In this document: piece after piece, positions 31,438 through 43,427 of the stretch
Layout of the letters: each line of letters begins with the position of its first letter
Numbering within the stretch: the stretch's first letter is position 1
From: Cephalotus follicularis
Lineage: Eukaryota > Streptophyta > Magnoliopsida > Oxalidales > Cephalotaceae
Length of the DNA stretch: 64,000 nucleotides
Direction: 5' to 3'
Assembly: GCA_001972305.1 (NCBI GenBank)
Contig: BDDD01006243.1
Span: 1-64,000 of the forward strand
Notes under the pieces: model-generated
What the model was told of the DNA's origin: nothing
Seen by the model: only the letters and a program-made list of their open reading frames with translations
Database searches by the model: none
Program-made: the position numbers and the translations under genes

Positions 31438-34038
31438 TGTAACACCCGGAATTTTCATGTGTTGTAATTTCACAATGTAACTGTACTTTTAATTGTGGAA
31501 TTAATAAAATGATGGATTTTCCGAATTTAATGATGTTTTCCCAAACTCTGATGATGTTGCTTTTAAATCAATTAAGTACTTAGAAGTGTGATTTCTTAGT
31601 AAGTACACTAAGAACAGTCGACTGGTACAGTAGATCAGCCGACAGGTTGACTGCGTATTGGAGCAGTCGACTGGTGGGATGAACCAGTCGACTGGCCAAC
31701 TGTCGAGCCACATGGCAATGAACTGTCAGGAGGACAGAGCCGACTGGTTTGTGCTCTATTTTATTGAATGTGACGAGATCACATGCAGCCACTGACAAGA
31801 GCATCTTGCAGGCGCCATCTTATGATAGATAAAACGTGTATGTCACGCACACTACTGCTGGAACCTGCAAAGACTGATAGGAAGGGTGGGAGTGACATGT
31901 GTGGGGGCATGCAAGTGATGGAAGGGAAATAATGGCATTTAGTGCCATGCAACGGGTTAGGAGAAGAGATGGCATAAAAACACTCTCCCTTACCGTCCCT
32001 CTCTCACCCAGTGCATGCAAGAAAGGAAAACACAGTGGGATTGAAAGGAGAAAGGAGGGAGAGAGTATGGGTTTGTTTTTCTTGTCCAACTTTGGAACCA
32101 AGAAGGAAAGCTTTAAAGAGACAATTCGTGCTACTAGGCTGGAGTTGCAGCTTCTGGGGAGCTCAAAACGTCGTTGTTGGAACACAAAGAGGTGGACTTA
32201 TAGATTCCTAACTTGGAATCAAAAGGTAGGGGAAGTTATGATTGTAATTTGGAGTTCAATATTACTGCATGTTATGCGATTAGTTGTCTGCTTGTATAAG
32301 CCACGATGCTCAGTTGATATGACCATGATTATTGCCGGTTTATGCATGCCATGTGTACTATTGAGAATCTTTGAACTTATGTACATGCATGTTGAATTTT
32401 ATTTTGGTATTTTTAATTGCTGGACAAGATGCATGCTACTGTTGTGTTATATGAGGCTGTGGAAGACTGAATGATGATTTTCTGCCTTGAGAATACATTT
32501 TGGATGTTTGCAATGATCTGCTTAAGTGGTGTATTTCGGATTACATGCAACTGTTTCCCAGAACAGTCGACTGTCGAAGGAAGACAGCCGACTACTCAAT
32601 CTAAATAGTCGACTGTTGAAGAATAACAGTCGACTGCCTGATGAACAGGTAGACTGGTAGAACAAACCAGCCGACTACTCACGTACTGAATTCTCAGAAC
32701 GGCTGACTGGTGGAGGATCCAGCCGACTGCCAAGCTACTGTTTGGTTCCCTCTTGCTTAAAACGAAGCGCGACAATCCCGACTTCGCTTAGGATGCATTA
32801 GAGCATTTGTATGCATTGCATATACATTGTTTACTACCTGTTGGTTGCTGTTTGTAAATCGTTTATGATTCTAAAGTTGTGATGTTTAGAAATGTACATG
32901 TGAACTCGGAATGCGCTATTTTGAGTATGAAAATATGTGTTGGTTAATAACGTATTTTTGATCAAACTTGTAAACGATTTACACTACTGATTGTTCAGGG
33001 GTTTTTCTACTACTGAAATTACATATTTCAAATATATGTTACTTTCAGGAATATTTGAAAATGAGCTGCCTGTTGTCGATCTAAACGATCACCACTGTAC
33101 TGTTACTGTACTATTTACTGTTGATTCACTGTTTGCTCTGTGAATTTCTATGTGTTTGTGCTTGAGCCACTGGTTGCATGGCGGAGGCTGCCAGCGCCGG
33201 CTAGTGGTAGGGTTGACCTAGGGGCCAGGAGTTGGCTGGGTGACTCACTGTATCGTACTGTTGCCTCGCTCGGTTGCCTGAAGTAGGGACCGGAGTGGGA
33301 GTGTAGCGTGGGGCCAGGAGTTGGCGGTGTTACATATACTGCCTGACTGTTGTGGTCCTTTATGGACATACTGTACTGTCTGTTGGTCCTTTTCGGACAT
33401 TACTGTGATTGTGGGTGTGATCCTGACCAGATCACTACTGTACTGCTCTTGCATACATATATTTTCTTATATATGTACCCACTGTTATTTTACTGCACTG
33501 CTAAAATATATATATTTCTCATATATATATAAACCGGTGTTTCCTGCACTGCATCATTTATGCATACATTACATGACATGCATCTGATGTTGATCCCGAG
33601 CTACTTTTATGACTTAGCCGAGTGAGGACAAAGGCTAACCCCCTACTTTACAGATTGATGCAGTGGACCGGTTGGACTGGCATGGGTGAAGAACAAGATG
33701 TTATATTATTTATACCTGGTTTTACTTTTCTCATGTTTTGTAATAAAGCGGGTTTTGTTTAAGGACTACTGATGCACCGTTCTTATGGTTTTGTTAATGA
33801 TGGGATTTAATATTGTACTGTGATCATGCTCCGTTTTGTGGGCTATTAACAATGACGGACTTGAATTGGGTAGCGTGCAGTATGGGATGCACGTTACGTG
33901 TTTTCAGCTTATGAATCTTATGCTTCCGCAACTGATATCTTTTTTATAAGTTTAAATTTCATGGTTTTGCATAAGCTGTATTTATGTGTTAATTGCCTTT
34001 ACCACTTGATGTTGTCTTACCGAAACGGGGGCGTGACA
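31438..34038 (+). repeat. 3' LTR of chromovirus H, 2601 bp
   Basis: The LTR starts TGTAACACCCGGAATTTTC right after the purine tract and ends ACGGGGGCGTGACA. It repeats the CAGTCGACTG arrays, the TA-rich runs and the 'cttagccgagtgagg' block of the 5' LTR. Confidence 0.94.
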
Positions 34039-34043
34039 CCCAG

Positions 34044-34790
34044 TACGAGTACCAGTTCATGGAGTTGTCACATTTTGCTCCAGCTTTTGTAGCAGACCAA
34101 GAAGAGAGATGTCAGAAGTTCCTGGAAGGGCTAAGGTTTGAGATCAGGCACATGGTATCTGTCACCCCATGGTCGGTGTTTGGTGATTTAGTGGAAGCTG
34201 CCAAGAGAGTGGAGTCGAGCTTAGTAGATTAGAGGTCGCGTCAAGAGCAAGGACGGAAGAGATCTTCGTCTCAAGCAGAGAACCCCTCCAAAGTTCAGAA
34301 GCAGTGGGGACCTTAGTCCTCAAGCAACACTAGAGGTGGAGCGTCTTAGCAGACACGAACTGCCCCAGTTGCTAGCGATGTACAGGGGAGTTCTTATCAG
34401 AGCAACAGGACCACTCGGTGCCAAGTATGTGGTAAGTCCCATACGGGGGAATGCAGGCAAGGAAGTTCTGGATGCTACAGATGTGGCGAGGTCGGGCACT
34501 TAAAGAGAGATTGTCCTTAGCAATCTCTTAGTGAAGCGATGACTCCCATGGCAGCACCAGCAGCGAAGCAGACTCCAAGCAGTGGAGCAGCCAGATCAAG
34601 CCAGCAGGCTACAACACCAAGAACGAGTTTCTCGACACCTCAAAGCAGCACTGCCAGAGCTAGTGGTGGCAGACCTCCCAGCAAAACAGGAGCTACAGCA
34701 AGGGTTTACTCCCTTCACAGAGGGGCGGATATGACAGCACCAGACATGTCACCAGGTGAGATTTTGCGTTCTATGTTTCTCCTTTAGTAG
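34044..34790 (+). pseudogene. gag C-terminal part of element B
   Basis: After H, Gypsy gag resumes: YEYQFMELSHFAPAFVADQE, CQKFLEGLRFEIRHMV and VFGDLVEAAKRVES. A double zinc knuckle region lies near 34420-34520 (CQVCGKSHTGEC, CYRCGEVGHLKRDCP). A Ser/Ala/Thr/Pro-rich tail runs to about 34785. No pol domain follows before the 3' LTR at 34916. Fossil. Confidence 0.85.
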
Positions 34791-34915
34791 GATAAGTTAA
34801 GTTATAGTATCTGTTAGTTGAGCATGGTGGCAGAAAAGCCAGAGATGATAGAATAGTTCTTCCTATGGTTGGACTTGAGAAATTTTGAGGTCAAAATTTC
34901 TTAAGGTGGGCAGAA
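34791..34915 (+). other. 3' untranslated part and purine tract of element B
   Basis: A short non-coding stretch between the gag tail and the 3' LTR, ending in a purine-rich sequence (TTAAGGTGGGCAGAA) that is the likely plus-strand primer. The absence of pol between gag and this tract makes B gag-only. Confidence 0.7.
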
Positions 34916-37702
34916 TGTAATACCCCGTACCTTTTGGAGCTTTAAGAGTTCTTTTTTTTTTAAAGTTATATGATATGATGCTTTTGTCCTTTGGGCTTAT
35001 GTGTAATAATGGATAAGAGAAGGATATGTTAATCCAAGGTTTAAGTGGGATTTGTGGAAGTTGAAGGACTTTTATGCAAAGCTTCTTGAGGAAGATTCCA
35101 ACTTCCAAGACAAGTGACGGCTTAAGTTGGGATTAGTGTGAAGTTATCTTGAGATTTGAATATCCTTTCTTCTAGATTCTGCAGATTAGAGAGAGAGAGC
35201 TCTAGTTTTCTTTTCTTCTTCTTCTTCGTTCGTGCGCCTGGACCAGTAGCAGTTGAAGCTTTCCGTGCGCAGCAGTGGAAGAAAAAGACAAGCCAGAAGA
35301 AGAGGGTAGCAGAGAAGAAGGGACGTTTGCGTCCAAGGAAGTAGCAAGAACTATGAGTGGGACATCCTTTCTTTTAAAGCATTTTTATTGTTCATCTTAT
35401 GTTCTTTGAGAATCCTTTTCTTCAGCTTCAGTTTGAGTAAGTGAGTTATGATGGGAAGTTGTTTTCCCTAATGTCTTATGTAAACCATTCTTTTTTAGTG
35501 GAGTGTTTCCCAGAGCCCAGAGTAAGATGTTATGTAGCCCTGATATCGTTCATCTTCGGATGAGATGACGTGTACGTGTTCACCCCCCTCCTCATCGTAC
35601 CTATTGTCTATGATGGGTTGTTGAGCGAGTCTGCCCCCAGGTCCTACCTGGATCTCCTTACATTGTGGCTAGGACAGTGTACAGGTTGAGTGCAGCCGAA
35701 CACACATGTACAAGCTCCTTCCTCCTCAGCCTATCATCACAGGATGAGAAGTTGATTGAGTCTGTCCCTGGGTTCCTCACCTGGATCCCCTTGCATTGTT
35801 TCTAGGACAATGTATAGCGGTGAGTACAGTTGAGCTAAGTTATCAGATATAGTAGTATAGAGAGCCTTTCAGTAGGTTTTCTAGAGGAGGACCTTGTCCT
35901 CGGACTTTTAGTCCCCAGCCCAGCATTCAGTGATGCAGTAAGCAAAGTACAGATGTGTCGGCAGGTAAGCTACCCAGCTCGGCTTAGGCCAAAATAACAG
36001 AAAATACAGATGAGTCGACAGGTAAGCTGCCCAGCTCAGCTTAGGCCAAAAACCAGATCAGCTCAACACCACTATAAGTTGGCAACTATATTATGTAACC
36101 AGCAGGCTTCGGCCTGGATCAGCGCAGCAAGAAAAAGCCAGTTCTAGCTTAGTTGTTCTCCTCAAGTGTTTAGCCGGGAAGGACCCCGGTTCCTTATCAG
36201 ATCACTTTCTTTTGATCAGTTGTATTCTTATGTTTATTTCAACTTTCATGAATATTCTAGAACTAGCTAAGCAGAGAAAAGAGTAAGTTTTCGTCAAGTA
36301 CTTTGAGCTTTTCCTTATTGTATGCCATGAGATATATGTTGTATACAATCTTTTCCCCAGTTGGGATAGTTAATCGTGCTCATGGTAAGATTTCTTCAGC
36401 GCATTCCTTTTTATGGATGCACCAGAGGATTTTTTGTTCCCAATCACTTAGTCAGTTGGACTAATCCCCTCACAGATTATTTTACAGACCAGCCAGCCGG
36501 AGGAGACCCTCCAGCCCAACAGTAGATAGCTAAGCAAGGTAGTTTTTGAGCTCAGCAGCATGGAGCGCCAGCTCGGGCGTTTAGCGTTGTATTGCATTGG
36601 GCATTCTTTGGGTTCCTTTACCCTTTCTTTTGTAGTAGAGTAGCTGAGAGTATACCTTTTGTAAAGAAAGATAAGACATGTTATTCTTTTGCCTACCAAG
36701 GAAGGCAGTGTATGTATGCCAGGGCACAAATATGTAATGATCTGATACTTTCGAGATATATTATGGATGTTTTGAGTTGACATATGTTTATCATGTGTTT
36801 TTATGAACTTTTCATGTTATGAGTTTTGTGATTCCAGGCTTGGCGGGGGAGCTAGAGAGTCCCCGGGCTAGTAGCGGGGATGAACCCAGTAGGGGTGTTA
36901 TGTTATGCTTGGGGGTAAGGGTTTTGTTTAAAGAGCTTACCCCGGGGAGGCAAGGTGTCCCCAGGGTGATGTTGATGTTGGGCCTTGACAATGGAGCATG
37001 GAAGGTGTCCCTGGAGAGAGTGGCCAGGGGTGCCATGTTAGAGTAAGGCCCATGACGAGTTATGTTAAGAGCTTTATGTTTTAAGTTAAACGGTGCGTTT
37101 GTTATGTGATCCTTAGGGACGTGCAGAGGAGGTTTTACGCCAGGGGACAAGATATGTGTGCGTGGTCTCGAGTGTGGAGTTAAGTGATCACGTGTGGCGT
37201 GCGTGGGTTTCTCCCCAGGCATTAGTTATGCTGCGCGTTTTGGTGCTGGTGTTGTTAAGTTGAGCGGGGGTGCCGGGGGACAAGGCAGGTCCCCAGGGGA
37301 GCTTTAGTGAGCACGTGAGGCATGCGTGCACCTCTCCCCAGGCATGTTTGTTAAGTGTGCTCGTGAGTTGCACGTGTGTGCTCTCCCCGGGCATGCTTTG
37401 CGCGTTATGTTAAGCGGCCATGTGAGGAGCAGGTGGGGATTAAGTGATGCGGCGCGTTTTGGAGCCTTGGTTAAGTAAAGCTTTGGGCATAAGTGATGTG
37501 GAGCTTTGGTTTTAAGTTGTGCGTGGGGCATGAGCAGGAGAGGAGTTGGATCCTCTGCCCTGGCTGCCCTGTTAGCTACGCGCCCAGCCCAGCCCAGGCT
37601 TTCTCCTCAGGCAGTTATAGTTTAAGAGGGTTGTTTGCAAGAGGAGCATCATCCCCGGTCAAGGCACGTGTCTCATAGAGTTAGCAGGAACGGGTCCTGG
37701 TA
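34916..37702 (+). repeat. 3' LTR of element B, 2787 bp
   Basis: The LTR starts TGTAATACCCCGTACC and ends CGGGTCCTGGTA, partner of 20460-23316. It repeats the 57-base and roughly 136-base internal direct repeats. The target duplication tccac follows at 37703-37707. Confidence 0.93.
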
Positions 37703-37707
37703 TCCAC

Positions 37708-38290
37708 AGCAGCCAGAGGAGCAGCAGCATCAACCCAGAGGTGTCATCCACACCATCTCTGGAGGGGTCGCGTCTGGTGGCGACCATAAAATTCTAGAAA
37801 GACCTATGGGAGGCAATCCCTTGACGTGCAGCAGATTCAGCATAGCAAGAGGATAAAGACTGGTGGAGATGAGGAGGTGATATCTTTCTCCCTCATGATG
37901 ATCCAGTGGTGGTAACTCTTCTGGTGGAACTTTTCACTATGAAGAGGATCCTAATAGATGGCGGGAGCTCGGTCGATATCTTGTATAAATATGCATTTGA
38001 TCAGCTAAACATACCGACCGATCATCTCAGGCCCGTGAAGACCCCACTGGTTGGCTTTGCAAGGGAGATGGTCAATCCTCTAGGATCCATCGACCTGTCC
38101 GTGGTTGCAGGCATGGCCCCATGTCATACCCAGGTGCAGATGACATTCCTGGTAGTAGACACACCAAGCCCATACAACGCTATAATTGGGCGACCAGGGT
38201 TGAACTTGTTGGAGGCGATAGTGTCTACGAGACACTTGGTGATGAAATTCCCAACGAGGTTTGGCGTGGGGGAAGTCAGAGGAGATCAGT
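37708..38290 (+). pseudogene. Protease region of element C
   Basis: After element B, the C interior resumes with a linker (IHTISGGVASGGDHK, typical of Tat elements) and then a retropepsin-like domain: MKRILIDGGSSVDILYKYAF (catalytic-type DGGSS), LVGFAREMVNPLGSIDL, then YNAIIGRPGLNLLEAIVSTR. The last is the usual segment closing the protease. Fossil. Confidence 0.85.
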
Positions 38291-39480
38291 AGGTAGCAAG
38301 ACAGTGCTACAAAACTACTGTGATGGACAAGGGGAGGAAAAGGCATTGTCCATAGCAAACATGGAGCTCATAGGGGGTGTGGAACCCGAACGTCCACAAC
38401 CTGTGGAAGAAGTGTTACAGGTGCCCTTGGAGGAGGGCAATGAAGAAAAAATTATCCAAGTCGGCTCACAACTTGGAGAGGTGGAGAGAGATGAACTTAT
38501 AACGTTCCTCAGGAACAATAAAGATGTATTTGCTTGGTCGGTAGAGGAGGTCCCTAGGATCAGCCCAGAAGTGATGGTATACAAGCTAAGTGTGGATCTA
38601 TGAGGCCTTCGACCAGGCAGAAGAAGAGGAACTTCGCTCCTGAGAGGCAGTAATTAATAGCAGAGGAAGTGAGCAAGCTGTTACAAATGGGGTTCATCAA
38701 GGAAGTGTACTATTTTGACTGGCTGGCGAACCCGGTCCTAGTCAAGAAAGCAAACGGCAAGTGGAGGATGTGCATTGACTTCACAGACCTCAACAAGACT
38801 TGCCCAAAGGATCACTTCCCCCTACCAAAGATTGATCAGTTGGTGGACGCGACCACGGGGTATAGGATGTTGAGCTTCTTAGATGCCTACTCGGGGTATA
38901 ATCAAATCCCCATGTATGGGCCAGATGAGAACAAGACAGCCTTCATCACTGACAGAGGCATGTACTGTTACAAAGTTATGCCCTTTGGACGAAAGAATGC
39001 CGGGGCAACCTACCAACGGTTGGTCAATAAGATTTTTGAGCCTCATATCGGGAAAAACATAGAGGTTTATATTAACGATATGCTCGTCAAGACGCAAGCA
39101 AGGAGCCCCCACATTAAAGACTTGGAGGAAACTTTTGGAGTGTTAAGGAAATATAAAATGAAGCTCAACCCTTCCAAGTGTACTTTTGGGGTCACCTCTG
39201 GTAAGTTCCTCAGGTTCATGGTCTCAAGCAGGGGAATAGAGGCCAACCCAGAGAAAATTTTAGCAGTACAGAACATGAGGCCTCCTCAAACCATCGGGGA
39301 TATACAGAGGTTGAACAGAAGAATAGCAGCCTTGAGTAGGCTTGTCTCGAAGTCAACAGAGAAATGTTTCCCTTTTTTCAAAGTACTGAGAGATCCTAAG
39401 GGATTTTCTTGGTCTGAAGAATGTCACGTAGCCTTCGACAAGTTGAAGGAATACCTGGACTCCCCTCCTCTGATATCAAA
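38291..39480 (+). pseudogene. Reverse transcriptase region of element C
   Basis: Gypsy RT landmarks: NPVLVKKANGKWRMCIDFTD, LNKTCPKDHFPLPKIDQLVD, MLSFLDAYSGYNQIPMYGPD, TDRGMYCYKVMPFG and NAGATYQRLVNKIF. A catalytic-block-type segment follows near 39068-39100 (VYINDMLVKT), then LNPSKCTFGVTSGKFL. The CPKDHFPLPKID block is typical of the Tat and Athila lineages. Fossil. Confidence 0.9.
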
Positions 39481-39835
39481 ATCTAAGGACGGGGAGGACC
39501 TGTATTTGTACCTTGCTGCGGCAACAGGCGCAGTGGGTGCAGTGCTTGTCAGGGAGGAGGAGAGAGTTCAAAGGCCGGTGTATTATGTCAGCAAAGCCTT
39601 GAACGATGCTGAGGGGAGGTATCCAGAGGTAGAAAAATTTGCTTATGCTTTGATCATAGCGGCAAGGAAGTTGAGGCCGTACTTCCAAGCTCATACTATC
39701 ACGGTCCTGTCCGACCAACCACTAAGACAAGTACTAGCAAAGGCAGACCTCTCGGGAAGGCTGATCAAGTGGTTGGTCGAATTGGGCTAGTATGATGTAA
39801 AGTTTGAAGCCAGACCAGCAATAAAGTCAAAGGTC
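39481..39835 (+). pseudogene. First RNase H region of element C
   Basis: Standard Gypsy RNase H motifs follow the RT: LYLYLAAATGAVGAVLVREE, RPVYYVSKALNDAEGRYPEV, FAYALIIAARKLRPYFQAH, ITVLSDQPLRQVLAKADLSG and RLIKWLVEL. Fossil, and part of the same pol stretch as the RT. Confidence 0.88.
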
Positions 39836-40492
39836 TTGGCAGACTTTGTAGGAGATCATACGCTTACGGAGTGTATGGAAGAAGACACCTCAGAAGAAGA
39901 GAAGGGGTTGTGGAGATTGTCCGTGGATGGCTCATCATGCATCTCCAGCAGTGGAGCAGGACTGGTGTTAACAAGCCCAGAGGGATGGACCACAGAGTAC
40001 GCTCTGAGGTTTGGTTTCAAGGCCACCAATAATGAGGCCGAGTGGGAAGCTCTGATCGTTGGGCTGATAATCGCGAAGCACTTGGAGGTTAAGAAAATAG
40101 AAGCCTCCAGTAATTCTCAGCTAGTAGTTGGTTTGGCAAGTGGCGAGTATGAAGCCAGAGAAGACTCCATGGCTAAGTATCTCACATACTTTCAGAGTTT
40201 GAAGACAGTCTTCCAAATGGCTAGAGTCTTGAAGGTACTCAGAGTAGAAAACGCCCGAGCAAAGCAATTGTCCAAGTTAGCAACTGAGGAAGAGTTGCGG
40301 GAAAATAAAACAGTGCTGATGGACTACCTGGATAGGCCCACCAACTCGGGAGAAGACGTGATGGACATAGACGCACCACAGGAGCCAAACTGGATGAGTC
40401 CATTTATAAATTGGCTGAGGAACGGGATTCTGCCCGAGGACCCCGTTAAAGCAAGAAAATTGGTGTACAGAGCAAACAGATACCAGCTCTGA
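39836..40492 (+). pseudogene. Second, archaeal-type RNase H region of element C
   Basis: A second RNase H-like domain follows the first: WRLSVDGSSCISSSGAGLVL, TTEYALRFGFKATNNEAEWE, ALIVGLIIAKHLEVKKIEAS and QLVVGLASGEYEAREDSMAK. The D, E and D pattern of a type-I RNase H is visible. Having two RNase H domains is a known mark of the Tat lineage. The end (MDIDAPQEPNWMSPFINWL) links to the integrase. Fossil. Confidence 0.9.
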
Positions 40493-40540
40493 GACGGGAT
40501 CCTCTACAAAAGGTCTTTCTCCTATCCTTGGCTAAGGTGT

Positions 40541-40723
40541 ATGAGTCCCCTAGAGGCTGATTATGCTCTAAGGGAAGTCCATGAAGGAGTCTATGGCAAT
40601 CACACGGGGGGTAGAACCTTGTCCCACAAGCTATTGAGGCAGGGCTATTTCTTGCCGACCATGCACCAGGATGCCATAGACTTTGTGAGGAAATGCGATA
40701 GGTGTCAGAGGTACGCCAACATA
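40541..40723 (+). pseudogene. Integrase zinc-binding region of element C (cut by solo LTR D)
   Basis: The region reads SPLEADYALREVHEGVYGNH, GGRTLSHKLLRQGYFLPTM and FVRKCDRCQRYANI. This is the HHCC zinc-binding domain of a Gypsy integrase (H-H then CxxC). Solo LTR D is inserted at 40724 and the integrase core continues at 43155. Fossil. Confidence 0.88.
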
Positions 40724-43154
40724 TGTAATACCCCGTACCTTTTTTAGAGGATTATATCTTAAGGCTTTGTTTGGTTCATGGAATGGACCTAAGTTGATTT
40801 TGTGTGGTTAGTGGCTTATTTAAAACATGTGGACAAGAATGGTTTAGGTTATTATATTGATTTTTATAGTTAGCTTCTTGAGGAAGCTTGTTGTTCCCAA
40901 GGTGGTGTTGGGATAAGAAGTTATTAGAGTTGGTAGACTTTCCTGGTAAGTGGAGTTCATTTTTTTTTTTGGGAGAGAGAAAGAAAGGGAGAGCTCTCGT
41001 ATTCTTCTTCTTCCTTGCCGAGAGTTGGAAATCCTTGTCTTGCTTTTTAGCTTTGGAGGTGAGCTCCTACCTTCTCTGGTTTCGGTAAGGGCATGGTGGT
41101 ACGTTGTGCTCGGGTCGAGGAAGAGGATGATGGCTTGGTTTGGCTGGTTATGTTATGTTTATGTATGTGTTTGTGTTTCTTCCTGGGTTGATTCATGTTG
41201 GTTTTGCAGACGACGGTCCCATTGCTGAGACGGAGCACCTCGGGGTTGGTCGGCGATAGCTTGTGGGTGTTTCTGTGAGTGGGACATTCTCCTCTTCCTT
41301 TTATTTGATATTTACGTGTGCCTGTTATTGTTCTCTGGTTGAATGTTTCCTTGGGGATTTAGATCCCGGTTATCTTCTATATTTGTGTTCTTGATCTGGG
41401 ATGAGCTTGAGAGCTCGGATGATCCTTAGGATCTTTGTTGATGATTCTCTCCTTATACCTTGGTTTTCCTCTGTTATGAGGGGTGCACGAAATTGTGGGT
41501 CTTTTTTTCTTGGTTTTCCCTTGGTTATACGGATAGAGTTTAGCGAGCTCTGGCTCGGATACGTACTAGCGGACAGGGTCCGGTTAGATTCTAGCAGGCA
41601 AGGCCTATATAGGTGTGTGTTTCACCTGGTATGGCGGCAGACCATGGATATTGTGGTGGATACTAGCGGACGAGGTCCGGATAGACATAGCAGGCGAGGC
41701 CTGGATAGGTGTGTGTTTCGCCTGGTATGGCGGCAGACCACGGATATCGTGGTGGATACTAGTGGACGAGGTCAAGATAGACATAGCAGGCGAGGCCTGG
41801 ATATGTGTGTGTGGTGTCATGGTATATGACGGCAGACCACGGGATGTAGTGGTGTGTGTTTGTCTTCCTCTTCCTTATTTGTTGTCCCCGGCACGGTTAT
41901 TATAATTTGTTGATGGTGATATAATCTTCCCTTGGATTCATAATCTTCTCTTGGATTCTTATACTTGTTGATATTTGACTCTCTTGACAGGCTCCGAGGA
42001 GCTGGATGTTGTCATGTGGTTGAGTTATACATTCTTTTATTGTCCTCTGATATGTTCTTGCTTCTCCCAGTTGGGTATGACCTGATATAAGTTTCCTTGT
42101 GCGTCCAGTGGTTGTGGATACTCTGGAGAATGCTTGTTCTTGCTCACTAGTAATTTGGACTAATCACCTCCCAGTTGTTTTGCAGAGGAAGCTGTTGTGG
42201 CTGCCAGGGCAGTCTTTTGGGTTGACAAGGTAGTCTGCGGGAGATGAGCAGAGTTGTCGGCTTCTCGGGCTCGTCCTTGCATACATTCATGGGGGCATAC
42301 GGGTTTTATTACTTTTGTTGTATGGTCCTCGGTCTGAGGAGGAAATGATATTCTTTTGTATGGGTCCTCGGCTTTTGAGCAGGGGATGATATTTTGTGAA
42401 CAAGATATATATTATTTTGAATGATAATATGATATATTTTAGAGATGATTTATTGTGTTTAATGAAGAGATTTCGTGTTTTTACTTGAAATGTTTGTGTT
42501 ACGATCTTCTGCTTGTTTTTCGTGAAGGTTGCCCAAGGTTGGGCAGGTCATGGGATCTCCCCGGGGTGGGGTCAACCTGTGGGGCACGTGTCCTGACCTC
42601 AGGGTTGTTAGGGCTGGGATGGTTTATGTTGTGGTCTAGCACTTGTCGTCGGGCTCTGTCCGAGGAGAACATGTTGTCCGAGGAGACGTATGAGGAGAAC
42701 GTGTTATCCGGGGAGGACATGCCCAAGGAGGACATGTCCGGGGTTAGTTGTTCAATGAGGACATGCCCGAGGATGGCTCATCCAGGGAGGGCATGTCTTA
42801 GGATGGCGGTGCAGGCCTGGCTGTGATACGTCGTGTTGTGTTGGGTGGTGTTGGCATCCCCTGCCCGGGACCCCTAGCAAGACGTAGTGTTACGTTCTCT
42901 GCCCTGGCTCCCTCCCCTGGCATGTTCCTTTAATGGAACGGTGCGCTTGGGCAGTGGTTGTTGTATTCCCTTTAGTTAGATGGTGAGTTTTGGAATGGTT
43001 TTGTGTAAGGGTTATTTACAGTTTTGCCATTTCCTGTTTTGTTTCTTCCCTGCCATGAGTTGTAGCGTTGTTTTGGCTTAGAGGATATGGGAAATTCCTC
43101 CTTCCTGCCGGGCGATTCGTCCGAGGTGGTTATCCTGAGGGTCAGGTCATTACA
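40724..43154 (+). mobile_element. Solo LTR D (Gypsy-type, B-like), 2431 bp, nested in C
   Basis: It starts TGTAATACCCCGTACC and ends GGTCATTACA, with perfect acata duplications (40719-40723, 43155-43159) inside the integrase of C. No gag or pol is present, so it is a solo LTR. The first 16 bases match the LTR of element B. It holds a 96-base tandem repeat at about 41565-41855 and short repeats of ccgaggag/gaggacatg near 42655-42790. An open frame at 40888-41088 is an LTR shadow. Confidence 0.9.
41565..41855. repeat. Tandem repeat of about 96 bp, three copies, in solo LTR D
   Basis: The block 'atggcggcagaccatgg' recurs with starts at 41631, 41727 and (diverged) 41826, giving spacings of 96 and 99. 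Each copy also contains ctagcggacgaggtccgg and agcaggcgaggcctggatag. The protein frames across it are repeat artefacts. Confidence 0.85.
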
Positions 43155-43159
43155 ACATA

Positions 43160-43427
43160 AGCAGGAGACCCTCGGAACCCCTGACTTCCATCACGGCTCC
43201 ATGGCCCTTTGCACAATGGGGGATGGACTTCGTTGGACCATTGGCAACAGGGCAGAAAAAGTTTCTTATTATGGCAGTGGACTACTTCACCAAGTGGGTA
43301 GAAGCTGAACCCCTGGCCACAATAACAAAGAAGAACAAGGAGAGCTTCGTATGGAAATCGATCATTTGCAGATTTGGAGTCCCAAGAGTAATAGCCTCAG
43401 ATAATGGGAAGCAGTTCAATTGCCAGG
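43160..43427 (+). pseudogene. Integrase core, first part, of element C (cut by Copia E)
   Basis: The segment reads FVGPLATGQKKFLIMAVDYF, TKWVEAEPLATITKKN and FGVPRVIASDNGKQF, the D and D region of the Gypsy integrase core. Copia E begins at 43428 with a duplicated ccagg, and the core resumes at 49648. Fossil. Confidence 0.88.

Larger units (their letters stand above)
24084..34038 (+). mobile_element. Chromovirus H (Gypsy, Tekay/Del-like), nested in B
   Basis: Paired LTRs (24084-26699 and 31438-34038) are flanked by perfect cccag duplications (24079-24083, 34039-34043). The interior carries gag, zinc knuckle, protease, RT, RNase H, integrase and a C-terminal chromodomain, so all parts of a chromovirus are present. 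It is not whole: about five breaks are visible in coding. LTRs differ by roughly 3-4% where compared, making it the youngest of the C-B-H stack. No standard primer site is obvious right after the 5' LTR. A purine tract (GAAAGGGGGGTGGA) precedes the 3' LTR. Confidence 0.93.
20460..37702 (+). mobile_element. Gypsy element B, gag-only, nested in C and containing H
   Basis: Paired LTRs (20460-23316 and 34916-37702) are flanked by perfect tccac duplications (20455-20459, 37703-37707). A tRNA-iMet-type primer site lies at 23320 and a purine tract just before 34916. The interior has gag with a double zinc knuckle but no recognisable protease, RT, RNase H or integrase, so it is a gag-only, presumably non-autonomous element. 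Chromovirus H (24084-34038) is inserted in its gag. Its LTR start TGTAATACCCCGTACC is shared with solo LTR D at 40724. A sample of about 210 LTR bases shows near 5% divergence. Broken fossil. Confidence 0.9.
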
